Positions 35,313-43,919 of a stretch of 64,000 bases of DNA are shown here, in pieces. The stretch is from positions 1 to 64,000 of the forward strand of contig JACKIB010000007.1 in the NCBI GenBank assembly GCA_020638695.1, in the 5' to 3' direction. A program made the translations under genes and the position numbers. The notes under the pieces are model-generated. The model saw only the letters and a program-made list of their open reading frames with translations, was not told the origin of the DNA and did not search any database. The DNA comes from Planctomycetota bacterium. Its GTDB lineage: Bacteria > Planctomycetota > UBA1135 > UBA2386. The first letter of the stretch is position 1, and each line of letters begins with the position of its first letter.

Positions 35313-35556
35313 CGCACCGATGCCACCTTGATCGCCTCGACATAGTCCACGATGAGCCGAGTCAAGCGCGCGAGATCCTGCGGAGGTACATGAAGGCGTT
35401 GGCGTGCCGGCGAGGCCGATGCGAGAGACCCGTTGATGGCGCCATGGTCGAGCAGATGCATGACTGCCCCACGAGGCGGTGCCGCCCCCCGTCGACGAGC
35501 AGGCTCGTCGCGCTGACGTCGACTTAGCCAGGCAAGGCGACCGCGTTGTCTGCCAC

Positions 35557-35578
35557 GCGCGATCGCAGCAGCTCGGTC
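35557..35578 (-). repeat. Fragment of the MITE-like arm
   Basis: The 22 bases GCGCGATCGCAGCAGCTCGG followed by TC are identical to positions 25-46. The termini of the element are missing, so this is a remnant. Confidence 0.5.
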
Positions 35579-35696
35579 GGGAGGGGTGACTCGGGAGCAC
35601 CCGGTTTCACAGCCGAATGCCCCGCGCCCTCATTCGACGATCTCGCGACACACGCGGACGAGACGGTTCCCCCGGCCGACCGGTAGTCTGCGCGGC

Positions 35697-37271
35697 ATGC
35701 AGAACTGGCAGCACGGCGTCTGGCTCCTCCTCGGCTGCGCGACCCTGAGTGGTCAAGGCTCCGACCCATTGCCCGCGGACCGAACGACGGGTGCGGCGAC
35801 GATCTCCGCACAAGACCTGCGGATTTGGCTGACCAAGCTGACGTCACCCGAGTTCGCCGGACGAGGCACCGGGCAGGAGGGCTTCCGCAAGGCTGCCGAG
35901 ATGATGCGTGCGCACTTCCAGGCGTCGGGTCTGCAGCCGGGGTTCGGCAAGGACTACTTCCAGCAGGTGCCGTGGAAACAGGTGGTGCCCGACCCCGCGA
36001 AGTGGGCGTTCGACCTGTCGGTCCAGGGCGGAAAGAAGGCGCATCGCGTGGAGATGAAGCACGTGCACGGCTCGCTGGTGCGCGGGCTGACCGCGCGTGG
36101 TCGGCCGTACGTGTGCGCCACCACCGACGTCACCGATCTGCCGCTGGAAGGCAGCGACCTCGGCGACTCTCCGCTGTTCGTACTGGTCAACGACCGGAAC
36201 AAGCTCGAGCAGCGGGCCCGCGATCGCGCGCTGCGCAACCTCGCGCGGGCGGCCAAGGACGCCAAGGCGAGCATGGTCGTGGTGGTGTGGGACGTCGCCT
36301 ACCACGCCAGTGCGCCGCTATCCGGGATCAGCTACCCGGCGCTCAACCCCGCCGCGCGCGGTCGGGTGATGCGCGGGGCAACCACGGTATTGCTCGACCG
36401 GAAGCGGTTCGGCGAGATGTTGGCGGCGGTCGGCACCACTACCGAGGCGGTCGCCCGACACAGCAAGCCGCAGCAACTCGACGGCGAACTCCACCTCGAC
36501 ATCCAGACCTCGTTGGCGGACGCCCCGGCGTTCAACGTGGCCGCGGTGCTCCCGGGCTCCGACGAGAAGCTCGCGAGCGAGTACGTGATCGTCGGCTGCC
36601 ACCTGGACCATCTGGGTCGGCGCGGGGCAACCTACTTCCCGGGCGCCGATGACGACGGTTCGGGTTCGGTCGGCCTGATGGCGATCTCCCGCGCATTCGC
36701 CAAGAACGCGCAGAAGCCGCGCCGCAGCCTGATGTTCGTGGCCTTCTGCGGCGAGGAGATGGGACTGATCGGCTCGGGTTGGTTCGCCCGCAACCCCCCC
36801 GTTCCACTGGAGAAGGTCGCCGGCGAGCTGCAGATCGACATGATCGGCCGCGACGAGGAGAACGAGCGGCGCAACGAGCGGGCCGAGGACAACCGCAACT
36901 CGCTGCACCTGGTCGGCACCAAGAAGCTGTCCCCCGCGCTGCACGATCTGTGCATGCGGCTCAATGGGCGCGCCAAGTTCGACCTGGAGTTCGACGAGGA
37001 GAACGTGTTCGGGCGCAGCGATCACTTCAACTTCGCGCGCCAAGGGGTGCCGATCGCGTTCTTCTTCACCGGCTTCCATCGCGACTACCACCGCCCCACC
37101 GACACCGTCGAGAAGATCAACTTCCCCAAGCTCGCGCGGGTGGCGCGCTACGTCTACGACATCGCGTTCGAGCTGGCGCAGAGCGACACCCGACCGCTGG
37201 TCGACGCCGACCTGTGGGAGAAAATGCGGGGCAAGGCGCGCGAAACGCCGGCGGCAGGGCTGAGCAAGTAG
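35697..37271 (+). CDS. Secreted M28-family metallopeptidase
   Basis: A 524-residue exported zinc peptidase. Signal-like N-terminus (GVWLLLGCATLSGQG), which could also be read as a lipobox (LLGC). The M28 catalytic set is visible: VGCHLDHLGRR (first zinc His, about 302), PGADDDGSGSVGLM (bridging Asp, about 317), FVAFCGEEMGLIGSGWF (catalytic Glu-Glu, about 351), QIDMIGR (Asp) and HRDYHRPTDT (last His). A protease-associated-like segment lies between about 110 and 290. Expected activity: aminopeptidase or carboxypeptidase on peptides outside the cytoplasm. It is convergent with the DUF2017 gene, with only 7 bases between the stops. Confidence 0.92.
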   Translation: MQNWQHGVWLLLGCATLSGQGSDPLPADRTTGAATISAQDLRIWLTKLTSPEFAGRGTGQEGFRKAAEMMRAHFQASGLQPGFGKDYFQQVPWKQVVPDPAKWAFDLSVQGGKKAHRVEMKHVHGSLVRGLTARGRPYVCATTDVTDLPLEGSDLGDSPLFVLVNDRNKLEQRARDRALRNLARAAKDAKASMVVVVWDVAYHASAPLSGISYPALNPAARGRVMRGATTVLLDRKRFGEMLAAVGTTTEAVARHSKPQQLDGELHLDIQTSLADAPAFNVAAVLPGSDEKLASEYVIVGCHLDHLGRRGATYFPGADDDGSGSVGLMAISRAFAKNAQKPRRSLMFVAFCGEEMGLIGSGWFARNPPVPLEKVAGELQIDMIGRDEENERRNERAEDNRNSLHLVGTKKLSPALHDLCMRLNGRAKFDLEFDEENVFGRSDHFNFARQGVPIAFFFTGFHRDYHRPTDTVEKINFPKLARVARYVYDIAFELAQSDTRPLVDADLWEKMRGKARETPAAGLSK

Positions 37272-37278
37272 CCGCCGA

Positions 37279-37803
37279 TCAGTCCTCGATCAGCCGCACC
37301 AGGATCTCCTGGAGCACCGACAACCGCACCAACGAGACCTTGCGGTCGTCGTCCTCGATCTCGTCGAGTTCGTCACCGAGATCCTCGGCCGACAGCCCCT
37401 CGAGGATGAACAGCGCATGCGTGCCGGCCTGCAGCGTGCTCACCCACGCCGACAGGTGCGCCGCCGGGATGAACACCGAGAAGCGCGCTCGGTCGGGGGT
37501 GAACGGCTCCGGATCGGCATCCTCGCCCGATTCCCACCCTTCGCCCTCGGCGTGGACCCGTAGGTTCTTCAGGTCACCGCGCACGATCGCGGTACGGGTG
37601 GCGAACAAGTGCTCCAAGGAGCTGCCGAGCGCGGCGCGCCACGCCCGGTCTTCCTCCGGGTCGGCGTACGCGTCGGGCAGCAACCGCTTGCGCACCTCCG
37701 GGTCGTCGCTCTCGACCCAGTCCGGCAGGCTCAACAGCGTGTCGGCGACGAACGCCGGCATCTCGTACAGCCACACGCCGTCCGCGACCTTGGCGAGGAT
37801 CAC
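37279..37803 (-). CDS. DUF2017-like protein, partner of ClpS
   Basis: A 174-residue acidic protein resembling DUF2017: DDPEVRKRLLPDAYADPEEDRAW (about 34-56), then FIPAAHLSAWVSTLQAGTHALFI (about 113) and a C-terminal acidic segment DELDEIEDDDRK. In Actinobacteria DUF2017 proteins are encoded beside clpS, and one mycobacterial member is described as a redox-responsive regulator; finding the same pair here supports the call. The start is GTG at 37803. It lies 86 bases downstream of clpS on the same strand. It could modulate ClpS-dependent substrate selection; that is inference. Confidence 0.7.
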   Translation of the reverse strand: MILAKVADGVWLYEMPAFVADTLLSLPDWVESDDPEVRKRLLPDAYADPEEDRAWRAALGSSLEHLFATRTAIVRGDLKNLRVHAEGEGWESGEDADPEPFTPDRARFSVFIPAAHLSAWVSTLQAGTHALFILEGLSAEDLGDELDEIEDDDRKVSLVRLSVLQEILVRLIED

Positions 37804-37889
37804 GGCATTCTCCGGTCGTCAGGTTTCCGGGCTCGGCAGTTCGGGATCACGACGACGACCCTGAACGATCTCACGGCGTGGCGCATCGG

Positions 37890-38255
37890 CTAGGAGTCCG
37901 CGTCGCTTTGCTCGAGGTGCGCCAGCAGGTGCTTGCCGTGGAGCTTGTGCACGAACAACTCGGCCTGTTCACGGTCCCCGGTCCACACTACCGCGCGCCC
38001 CGTGGTGTGCACCTCCATCATCAGCTCGTGAGCCTTCGGCCGCCCGTAGTCGAAGATCTCCATGAACACCCGCACCACGTAGACCATCGTCGTCACAGGG
38101 TCGTCGTGCACCACGACGTTCCACGGCGGGGCCAACCGCGTGGTGGTCTGCGTGTCGGTCTCGGGCGCGGTATCTGTCTGGGTAGCGGCGCGCCAGGCCC
38201 CCCGACGGAGAGGCCTCCAGGGGGTCGCGACGGTCGCCCTGTCGGGTGGCGGCAT
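37890..38255 (-). CDS. clpS: ATP-dependent Clp protease adaptor ClpS
   Basis: A 121-residue adaptor that delivers N-degron substrates to ClpAP/ClpCP. The ClpS core is unmistakable: WNVVVHDDPVTTMVYVVRVF (N-end-rule pocket and D-D-P), AHELMMEVHTTGRAVV, then the EQAELFVHKLH helix. About 40 residues of low-complexity Pro/Thr-rich extension precede the core, as usual for the flexible ClpA-activating tail. ATG at 38255 is preferred; an in-frame start at 38309 would add 18 residues. Confidence 0.92.
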   Translation of the reverse strand: MPPPDRATVATPWRPLRRGAWRAATQTDTAPETDTQTTTRLAPPWNVVVHDDPVTTMVYVVRVFMEIFDYGRPKAHELMMEVHTTGRAVVWTGDREQAELFVHKLHGKHLLAHLEQSDADS

Positions 38256-38479
38256 GTGCGCAACATGGTACGGGCTGGGGCCGTGCAGCGGAAAGAGATC
38301 GCGCCCCACGCACCCTTTGGGGTTCCTCCCGCGCCGCGTCGGGCTGAGATCGATCGACTCAATAGTCTACTGCGCGGGTGTTTACGTCGATCCACGGAAG
38401 ATTTTCGGGGGGCGGTGAACAACGCCGGCGGATCACGCTAGCGGCAAACCTATTCCAAACTGATATCATTCCGCCAGCC

Positions 38480-39382
38480 ATGACTTCCTCCGCATCCAAG
38501 AGCCACGAGATCCGCCTCTCCACTTTGGTCCCCGGGATCCCCGTACTGCTCCTCGGGATCCTCATCTTCCCGTGCTCGACGATCTACTGGGCGGTGCAGG
38601 CAGGCCGCACCAAGGACCCGACCTGGGCGCTCGCGATCTTCGGCTCGATCCTCACCGGTGTGCTGATCTACCGCAGCCTGGTGCTCGTCAACCCGAACCA
38701 GTCCCGCGTGCTGGTGCTGTTCGGCCGCTACGTCGGCTCGGTTTGCCGCGACGGCTTCTTCGCGGTCAACCCCTTCACCGCCCGGCGGATGATCTCGCTG
38801 CGGTTGCACAACTTCAACAGCGACACGCTGAAGGTGAACGACAACCGCGGCAACCCGATCGAGATCGGAGCCGTGGTGGTGTGGCGCGTGCAGAACACCG
38901 CGCAGGCCGCCTTCGACGTCGAGGACTACGAGAGCTTCGTCGCGATCCAGACCGAGTCGGCGCTGCGCCACCTCGCGGCCAGCCACCCGTACGACACCCA
39001 CGGCGAGCGCGACGACGACGACACGGTGTCGCTGCGCGGCAGCTCCGAGGTGGTCAACGCCGAGCTGGAGAAGGAACTCGCGCTGCGGCTCGAGGTCGCC
39101 GGCATCGAGGTGATGGAGGCCCGCCTGCAGCACCTCGCATACGCCCCGGAGATCGCCAGCGCCATGCTGCAGCGCCAACAGGCCGACGCCATCATCTCGG
39201 CGCGCACCCGGATCGTCGACGGCGCGGTCGGGATGGTGAAGATGGCACTCGAGAAGCTCAAGGACGAGGGCGTGGTGAGCCTCGACGAGGAGCGCAAGGC
39301 GGCGATGACCAGCAACCTGCTGGTGGTGCTGTGCTCGGAACGCGGCACCCAGCCGGTGGTCAACTCGGGAACGCTGCACTGA
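38480..39382 (+). CDS. SPFH (band 7) domain membrane protein
   Basis: A 300-residue protein of the SPFH/prohibitin-stomatin superfamily. Two N-terminal hydrophobic segments (LVPGIPVLLLGILIF; WALAIFGSILTGVLIY) are followed by the SPFH core: VNPNQSRVLVLFGRYVGSV, FNSDTLKVNDNRGNPIEIGA, VVWRVQNTAQAAFDVEDYE and ALRHLAASHPYDTH. A helical tail contains IEVMEARLQHLAYAPEIASAML. Members scaffold membrane microdomains or regulate proteases. The upstream 100 bases are unusually AT-rich for this genome and may hold its promoter. The Arc-type gene starts 13 bases after its stop. Confidence 0.9.
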   Translation: MTSSASKSHEIRLSTLVPGIPVLLLGILIFPCSTIYWAVQAGRTKDPTWALAIFGSILTGVLIYRSLVLVNPNQSRVLVLFGRYVGSVCRDGFFAVNPFTARRMISLRLHNFNSDTLKVNDNRGNPIEIGAVVVWRVQNTAQAAFDVEDYESFVAIQTESALRHLAASHPYDTHGERDDDDTVSLRGSSEVVNAELEKELALRLEVAGIEVMEARLQHLAYAPEIASAMLQRQQADAIISARTRIVDGAVGMVKMALEKLKDEGVVSLDEERKAAMTSNLLVVLCSERGTQPVVNSGTLH

Positions 39383-39395
39383 GTCCAGGCGACCG

Positions 39396-39590
39396 ATGGC
39401 CGAGCGCAAGAAGTTCCTGCTGCGCCTCCCGCCGGCTCTGCACGAGGAGTTGCGGGCCTGGGCGGAACAGGAGATGCGCAGCCTGAACGGGCAGATCGAG
39501 TACCTGCTGCGCGAGGCGGCAGTGCGGCGGCGGAAGTCGCTTCGGCGCGAACTCGATGCCGAGGCGCCGGACGAGCCGAACGACTCCTGA
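39396..39590 (+). CDS. Arc-type ribbon-helix-helix protein
   Basis: A 64-residue protein. The Arc/MetJ fold is visible as strand KKFLLRLPPALHEELRAWAEQ followed by helix SLNGQIEYLLREAAVRRR, with a charged tail. Such proteins usually bind DNA as dimers. It begins 13 bases after the SPFH gene, an arrangement seen in many genomes and sometimes called an SPFH/Arc module. It may autoregulate that pair. No toxin-like partner is adjacent. Confidence 0.85.
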   Translation: MAERKKFLLRLPPALHEELRAWAEQEMRSLNGQIEYLLREAAVRRRKSLRRELDAEAPDEPNDS

Positions 39591-39973
39591 CGCAGGGTCG
39601 ATCGAGCCGCTTCGATCGCGGCAGGCCCTCGGCGGCTTCGTCGACGTGGGACTCGGCTACGCGGCGGGAAGCACCCGGACTATTCATGACCGAGCTGCTG
39701 CGATCGCGCAAGGTCGCTGCTGGCTTCGTCGAACGTCAGAACCTCCTCCTCGACGGGGGAGCACCCCGCCTCCGGGCAGAACCTGCCGTTCTCCTTGCCA
39801 GCAACAACCTTGCACGATCTCGCGACGCTGCTCACGAATAGTCCGGGCTGGGAATCTGCGCCACAGGGCGATTCAGGAGGTTCGTGGATTTCGGCGCAGG
39901 TCGCCGCCCGAAGACGCAACCGAATTGGCGGATTCGGCGAGGACCCGCGGGAGGCACCGAACCCGCACCCGCA
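39591..39973. other. Intergenic region with MITE-like element
   Basis: About 380 bases between the Arc gene and the convergent peptide transporter gene. The repeat at 39672-39852 takes up half; nothing else is recognised. Confidence 0.5.
39672..39852 (+). repeat. MITE-like interspersed repeat, best full copy
   Basis: About 181 bases. The left arm (CCCGGACTATTCATGACC onward) and the inverted right arm agree at about 30 of 42 positions, with a 15-of-17 match at the tips. The central part (TCCTCCTCGACGGGGGAGCA; GTTCTCCTTGCC) is shared with the copy at 15975-16145. It lacks coding capacity and lies between convergent genes, where its arms could also act as a transcription terminator. Confidence 0.8.
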
Positions 39974-41905
39974 CTACTTCTCGTAGCGCTCGATCGCCTT
40001 CTCGAGCCTGCCGAGCAGCGCGAAGATGAACAGCGCCACCGCCATCGCACACCCGGTCAACAGCAGGAAGAAGTTCGACGGGGCCATCTTGCCTTGGATC
40101 TGGCCGAGGAACCCCGACAGTTTGTTGCCGAACGCCGTGGCGACGAACCATCCACCCATCATCAACCCGACCAACCGCGCCGGCGCCAGCTTGGTGACCA
40201 GCGACAAGCTCATCGGCGACAGGCACAGCTCACCGATCGTGATCACGGCGTACGCGCCGACCAGCCACATCCCGGACACCTTGGTCGCACCACCCTCGGT
40301 CAGCCCGCCGGCCACCGCCATCACCGCCATCGCGGTGCTGGTGAGCAGCATCCCGTAGAAGATCTTCCGCGCGGTGCTGATCGGCGCGCCGCGCCGCACC
40401 CGCGCGGCGAAGAACATCACCACGAGCGGGGTCAACAACACCACGAAGATCGGGTTCCACGACTGGTAGACCTCGGGACTGACCACCCGCAGGAACTCTC
40501 CAGGCGGCAGGCGCTCGGCGGATGCCTTGGCGTAGACCTTGTCGAACACGCTCTTGGTGACCAAGTACACCGGGACGTCCTTGCCGCCGATCTGCCGCAG
40601 GAACACCACCTTGCTGGTGGGCTTGACCCCGGACTTGGGCTCGACGGTGTACGACACCTTGCGCTTCTCACCCTCGCCCTGGACCTTCTCCTTGACCTCG
40701 ATGTCGGCGTTCTGGAACACGAAGGTGGCGAGCTTGTCCCACGACGGCGCCACGGTCTTGGCGCCCGCGACCGGATCCCAGATCGTCTCGGCGCGCAGCC
40801 CCCCACCCTTGGCGATCACCCCCGCCACGCTGGCGACGTGCATCTTCTTGGTGCCGAACATCTTCGCCAGCTTCTCGTCGACCACCATCAGGGTCCGGGC
40901 ATCGGGGCGGGGAACCGCGGCATCGGCGTTGCCGAAGTAGCTCGCCAGGGCGTCCTGCTTCCAGATCTCCGGAGTCCACGCCACTTGGCGGTCGGTGCTC
41001 TCCTTGGCCCACACGGTCAGCGCGCTGCCGTTGAGGTGCAGGATCATGAAGAACGTCCCGCCGGCGACGAACACCGGCATCAGCGCCATCATCCCGGGCT
41101 TCTCCTCCGGGGGTGCAGTGCGCGCCAAGTTGAACAGGAACGCCAGGATCGGCACCATGCCGAGCAAGAAGGCACACAGGGTCGGGGTGACCGGGAAGCC
41201 CTCGGGCAGGAACGCCTTGCCCAGGAAATAGCCCGCGGCCCCGGCCACCGCCGCCGGGAGCAGAATCACGCCGAACACGCGACCCGGCGTGATGTCGTCC
41301 GGACCGGGCTTGTTCGGCTGATCGGCCCGCGCCAGCGTGCCCCAACTGATCAGCAGGATCACCACCGCGATCAGCAACCCGATCCCGGCCGCATAGAACG
41401 CCCACTTCCACGAGATCTGGTTGCGGATCGGCGCCGCAGCGAGGTTGGCCACCGCCGCGCCGATGTTGATCCCCATGTAGAAGATGTTGAAACCGACATC
41501 GCGCTTGGGATCACCCGGCGCGTACAGCTTGCCGACCATCGCCGAGATGTTCGGCTTGAACAACCCGTTGCCGATGCACAGCAGCGTGAGTCCGAGGTAC
41601 AGGTACGGCAGTCCCGGGGTGCCGAGCGTGAAGAAGCCGGCCGCCATGAAGAGCCCACCGATCAACACCGCCTTGCGGTAGCCGAGCAACCGATCGGCGA
41701 GCATCCCGCCGAGGAACGGCGTGAAGTAGACGAACGCCAGGTAGGTGCCGTAGATGCCGCTCGCCTCCGGCACGGTCATCCCCAGCCCGCCGCGCTCGAC
41801 GTCGCTGGCGTAGAGCACCAAGATGCCGACCAACATGTAGAAGCCGAGTCGCTCCCACATCTCGGTGAAGAACAGCGGGAGGAGACCTTTGGGGTGACCG
41901 GGCAT
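39974..41905 (-). CDS. Proton-dependent oligopeptide transporter (POT/PTR family)
   Basis: A 643-residue multi-pass membrane protein that imports di- and tripeptides with protons. POT hallmarks: FFTEMWERLGFYMLVGILVLY (helix 1 with the E-x-x-E-R-F/Y-type motif), YFTPFLGGMLADRLLGYRKAV, GNGLFKPNISAMVGKLY, FNIFYMGINIGAAVANLAAAP, and near the C-terminus LWLVGAYAVITIGELCLSPM-type (GELCLSPMSLSLVTKLAPAR). A large hydrophilic insertion (about 320-470) interrupts the helices between the halves, longer than in classical POTs but known in bacterial relatives. ATG at 41905 is preferred; an in-frame GTG lies 16 codons upstream. Confidence 0.9.
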   Translation of the reverse strand: MPGHPKGLLPLFFTEMWERLGFYMLVGILVLYASDVERGGLGMTVPEASGIYGTYLAFVYFTPFLGGMLADRLLGYRKAVLIGGLFMAAGFFTLGTPGLPYLYLGLTLLCIGNGLFKPNISAMVGKLYAPGDPKRDVGFNIFYMGINIGAAVANLAAAPIRNQISWKWAFYAAGIGLLIAVVILLISWGTLARADQPNKPGPDDITPGRVFGVILLPAAVAGAAGYFLGKAFLPEGFPVTPTLCAFLLGMVPILAFLFNLARTAPPEEKPGMMALMPVFVAGGTFFMILHLNGSALTVWAKESTDRQVAWTPEIWKQDALASYFGNADAAVPRPDARTLMVVDEKLAKMFGTKKMHVASVAGVIAKGGGLRAETIWDPVAGAKTVAPSWDKLATFVFQNADIEVKEKVQGEGEKRKVSYTVEPKSGVKPTSKVVFLRQIGGKDVPVYLVTKSVFDKVYAKASAERLPPGEFLRVVSPEVYQSWNPIFVVLLTPLVVMFFAARVRRGAPISTARKIFYGMLLTSTAMAVMAVAGGLTEGGATKVSGMWLVGAYAVITIGELCLSPMSLSLVTKLAPARLVGLMMGGWFVATAFGNKLSGFLGQIQGKMAPSNFFLLLTGCAMAVALFIFALLGRLEKAIERYEK

Positions 41906-42032
41906 GTGCGAGCAGCGGGGACGTGGACCTAGCGAGCACCGTGACTTTGGCACGATCCCCCACCGCGCGCAGCAGAAACCCGCGGGCGGCGGGACTTTTC
42001 CGCCCTCGGCACGCAGCCGCCGCCGCCGCGGC

Positions 42033-43031
42033 TCAGCTCAACACTTCGTCGCGCGTGTCGCGACCCATCAGCGACTGCACCGCTTGGGCGATCGGCACGC
42101 GATCGAACAGCACCGCGGCCACCGCACAGCACAACGGCATGTCGACCCCGAGCTCCGCGGCGCGTTCGCGCACCACCCGCGAAGTCCAGACGCCCTCCGC
42201 GACCTTGCGGGTCGAGGCCAGCACCTCGTCCAGCGTCTCACCGCGGCCGATGCGTTCCCCCAGCGCGCGGTTGCGCCCGTGCTGACTGAACGCGGTCACC
42301 GCGAGGTCACCCATCCCGGCGAGCCCGAAGAACGTGTGCAGCTCGGCACCTTCGGCCAAGCCGAAGCGCGCCATCTCGACGATGCCGCGCGACAGGATCG
42401 CGGCGCGCGCGTTGTCGCCCAGGCCGAATCCCTGCGCCATTCCGGCCGCCACCGCCATCACGTTCTTCAACGCCCCGCACAGCTCGACGCCGAGACGATC
42501 GCCGTTGCGGTACACGCGGAACGAATCGCACGTCAGCTCCGACTGGATGGTCTGCACCAACTCCGCATCGCGGCCGGCGAGCACGACCGTGGTCGGCAAC
42601 CCGCGGGCGACCTCCTCGGCATGACTCGGGCCGCTGAGCACCAGCACCGGCTGAGCTGCACCGAGCGCCTCGTTCAACACCTGACTGGGGCGCAGGCGGG
42701 TAGCCTGCTCGAGCCCTTTGGCGAGCGAGACCACCGGGACGCCCGACGGAACCGCGTCGCGCAAGGCGGTCATCACCCCGCGCACGTGCTGGGTCGGCAC
42801 CGCGACCAACACCGCGCCCGCGTCCTGCAGCACGGGACCGGGGTCGGCGCCGATCTCGATCTGTCGTGGGATCTCGATGTCCGGCAGGTAGCGCGGGTTG
42901 GCCCGCTCCCGAGCCATCTGCGCGGTGTACTCCGCGTCGTGCCCCCACTGCGCAACCGAGTGACCGGCGCGCGACGCGACCATCGCCATCGCCGTGCCGA
43001 ACCCACCGTTGCCGAGCACCGCGATCTTCAT
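42033..43031 (-). CDS. gpsA: NAD(P)-dependent glycerol-3-phosphate dehydrogenase
   Basis: A 332-residue enzyme that makes sn-glycerol-3-phosphate from dihydroxyacetone phosphate for phospholipid synthesis. The N-terminal dinucleotide fold (VLGNGGFGTAMAMVAS) and the catalytic region (GALKNVMAVAAGMAQGFGLG, then RGIVEMARFGLAEGA and FFGLAGMGDLAVTAFSQHGR) are complete. The ATG at 43031 overlaps the plsY stop (ATGA), so the two lipid enzymes are translated together, with PlsY first. Confidence 0.96.
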   Translation of the reverse strand: MKIAVLGNGGFGTAMAMVASRAGHSVAQWGHDAEYTAQMARERANPRYLPDIEIPRQIEIGADPGPVLQDAGAVLVAVPTQHVRGVMTALRDAVPSGVPVVSLAKGLEQATRLRPSQVLNEALGAAQPVLVLSGPSHAEEVARGLPTTVVLAGRDAELVQTIQSELTCDSFRVYRNGDRLGVELCGALKNVMAVAAGMAQGFGLGDNARAAILSRGIVEMARFGLAEGAELHTFFGLAGMGDLAVTAFSQHGRNRALGERIGRGETLDEVLASTRKVAEGVWTSRVVRERAAELGVDMPLCCAVAAVLFDRVPIAQAVQSLMGRDTRDEVLS

Positions 43032-43642
43032 GCGGGGGCCCTCCGGGTGAGGAACTTGCGGATGTTGCTGCGGTGAGTGTAGACCAGAAACAACGCCACG
43101 GCGCTGCTGAACACGGTCAGCGGCAGGCGGGGACCGAACGCCCCGGACGGGTCTTCCACCACCGTTCCGATCACCAGCGTGAGCCCGATCGCCAAGCTGC
43201 CGAGGAACACCTGCCGAGTGGCGGCGAACACCGCGAGGAACACCAACAACGCCACACCCAGCACCGCGGGCGTGAGCACGCAGAACACCCCGGTCGAGGT
43301 CGCGACACCCTTGCCGCCGCGAAAACGCAGGAACGGCGAAGTGCAGTGGCCGAGGATCGCCGCGGCGCCGAACAGCACCGGGCCGAGCAACCCGTGCTCA
43401 GCGCCGCACAACCCGGGGCCGAACTGCGCGGGCAGGTAGCCCTTGGCGAAGTCCAACAGGTAGATGGCCAAGAACGCCGGCAGGCGACCGCGCTTGCCGA
43501 ATGCGCGCGCCGCGTTGGTCGCGCCGACGTTGCCCGAGCCGATCGTGCGCACGTCGACACCCGCCACCCAACGCACCATGAGCAGCGCGAACGGGATGCT
43601 GCCGATCAGGTACGCGACTGCGAGGCCGAGGACGAATGCCAT
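43028..43642 (-). CDS. plsY: Glycerol-3-phosphate acyltransferase PlsY
   Basis: A 204-residue integral membrane enzyme that acylates glycerol-3-phosphate from acyl-phosphate. Conserved PlsY motifs: IGSIPFALLMVRWVAGVDVR with RTIGSGNVGATNAAR (about 33-47), DFAKGYLPA, and GHCTSPFLRFRGGKGVATS (about 100-118); several hydrophobic helices follow. ATG at 43642 starts directly at the first helix (AFVLGLAVAYLIGSIPF). Its stop overlaps gpsA, giving a coupled plsY-gpsA unit. Confidence 0.95.
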   Translation of the reverse strand: MAFVLGLAVAYLIGSIPFALLMVRWVAGVDVRTIGSGNVGATNAARAFGKRGRLPAFLAIYLLDFAKGYLPAQFGPGLCGAEHGLLGPVLFGAAAILGHCTSPFLRFRGGKGVATSTGVFCVLTPAVLGVALLVFLAVFAATRQVFLGSLAIGLTLVIGTVVEDPSGAFGPRLPLTVFSSAVALFLVYTHRSNIRKFLTRRAPA

Positions 43643-43746
43643 GGAGCCGCGGGATCTTAGCCCGCACCGCGAACCAACTCGGCGCCCGAGTGCGGCGAAA
43701 ACGCCGATCGGGCGTGGATCGCGATCCGCACGGGCGTCTCGCGCAC

Positions 43747-43872
43747 GGATGACCGAGCCGCGGCAGTCGCGCCAGGTCACTGACGACTTCGACGAACGTC
43801 GGGCCTGCGACTCGACGGGGATCCGCCCTGCCTCCGGTTCCCACGGCGCGGCTCACGAGTATCCAGGCTGGC
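43747..43872 (+). repeat. MITE-like interspersed repeat, internally deleted copy
   Basis: Starts with GATGACCGAG, matches the left part of 39672-39852 through GACGAACGTC and CTGCCTCCGG, then jumps to the right terminus (GGCTCACGAGTATCCAGGCTGG). About 55 central bases are absent. The left tip is also missing, so the copy is decayed. It fills the gap between plsY and the lipoprotein gene. Confidence 0.6.
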
Positions 43873-43919
43873 GACCTCGCGCGGCCGCGGGCAAGATCCA
43901 GGCACTGGAACGCCTTCTC

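Larger units (their letters stand above)
35071..35696. other. Repeat-rich intergenic region
   Basis: About 626 bases without a convincing gene. It holds the long copy of repeat family A and, at 35557-35578, an isolated 22-base match to the MITE-like arm. A minus-strand open frame at 35108-35461 overlaps the repeat and is judged non-functional. The promoter of the M28 peptidase gene should lie near the right end. Confidence 0.45.

Noticed and set aside
35108..35461. 117-residue minus-strand open frame with protein-like stretches
   Set aside because: Lies within repeat family A and has no start signal or family match; treated as a decayed remnant.
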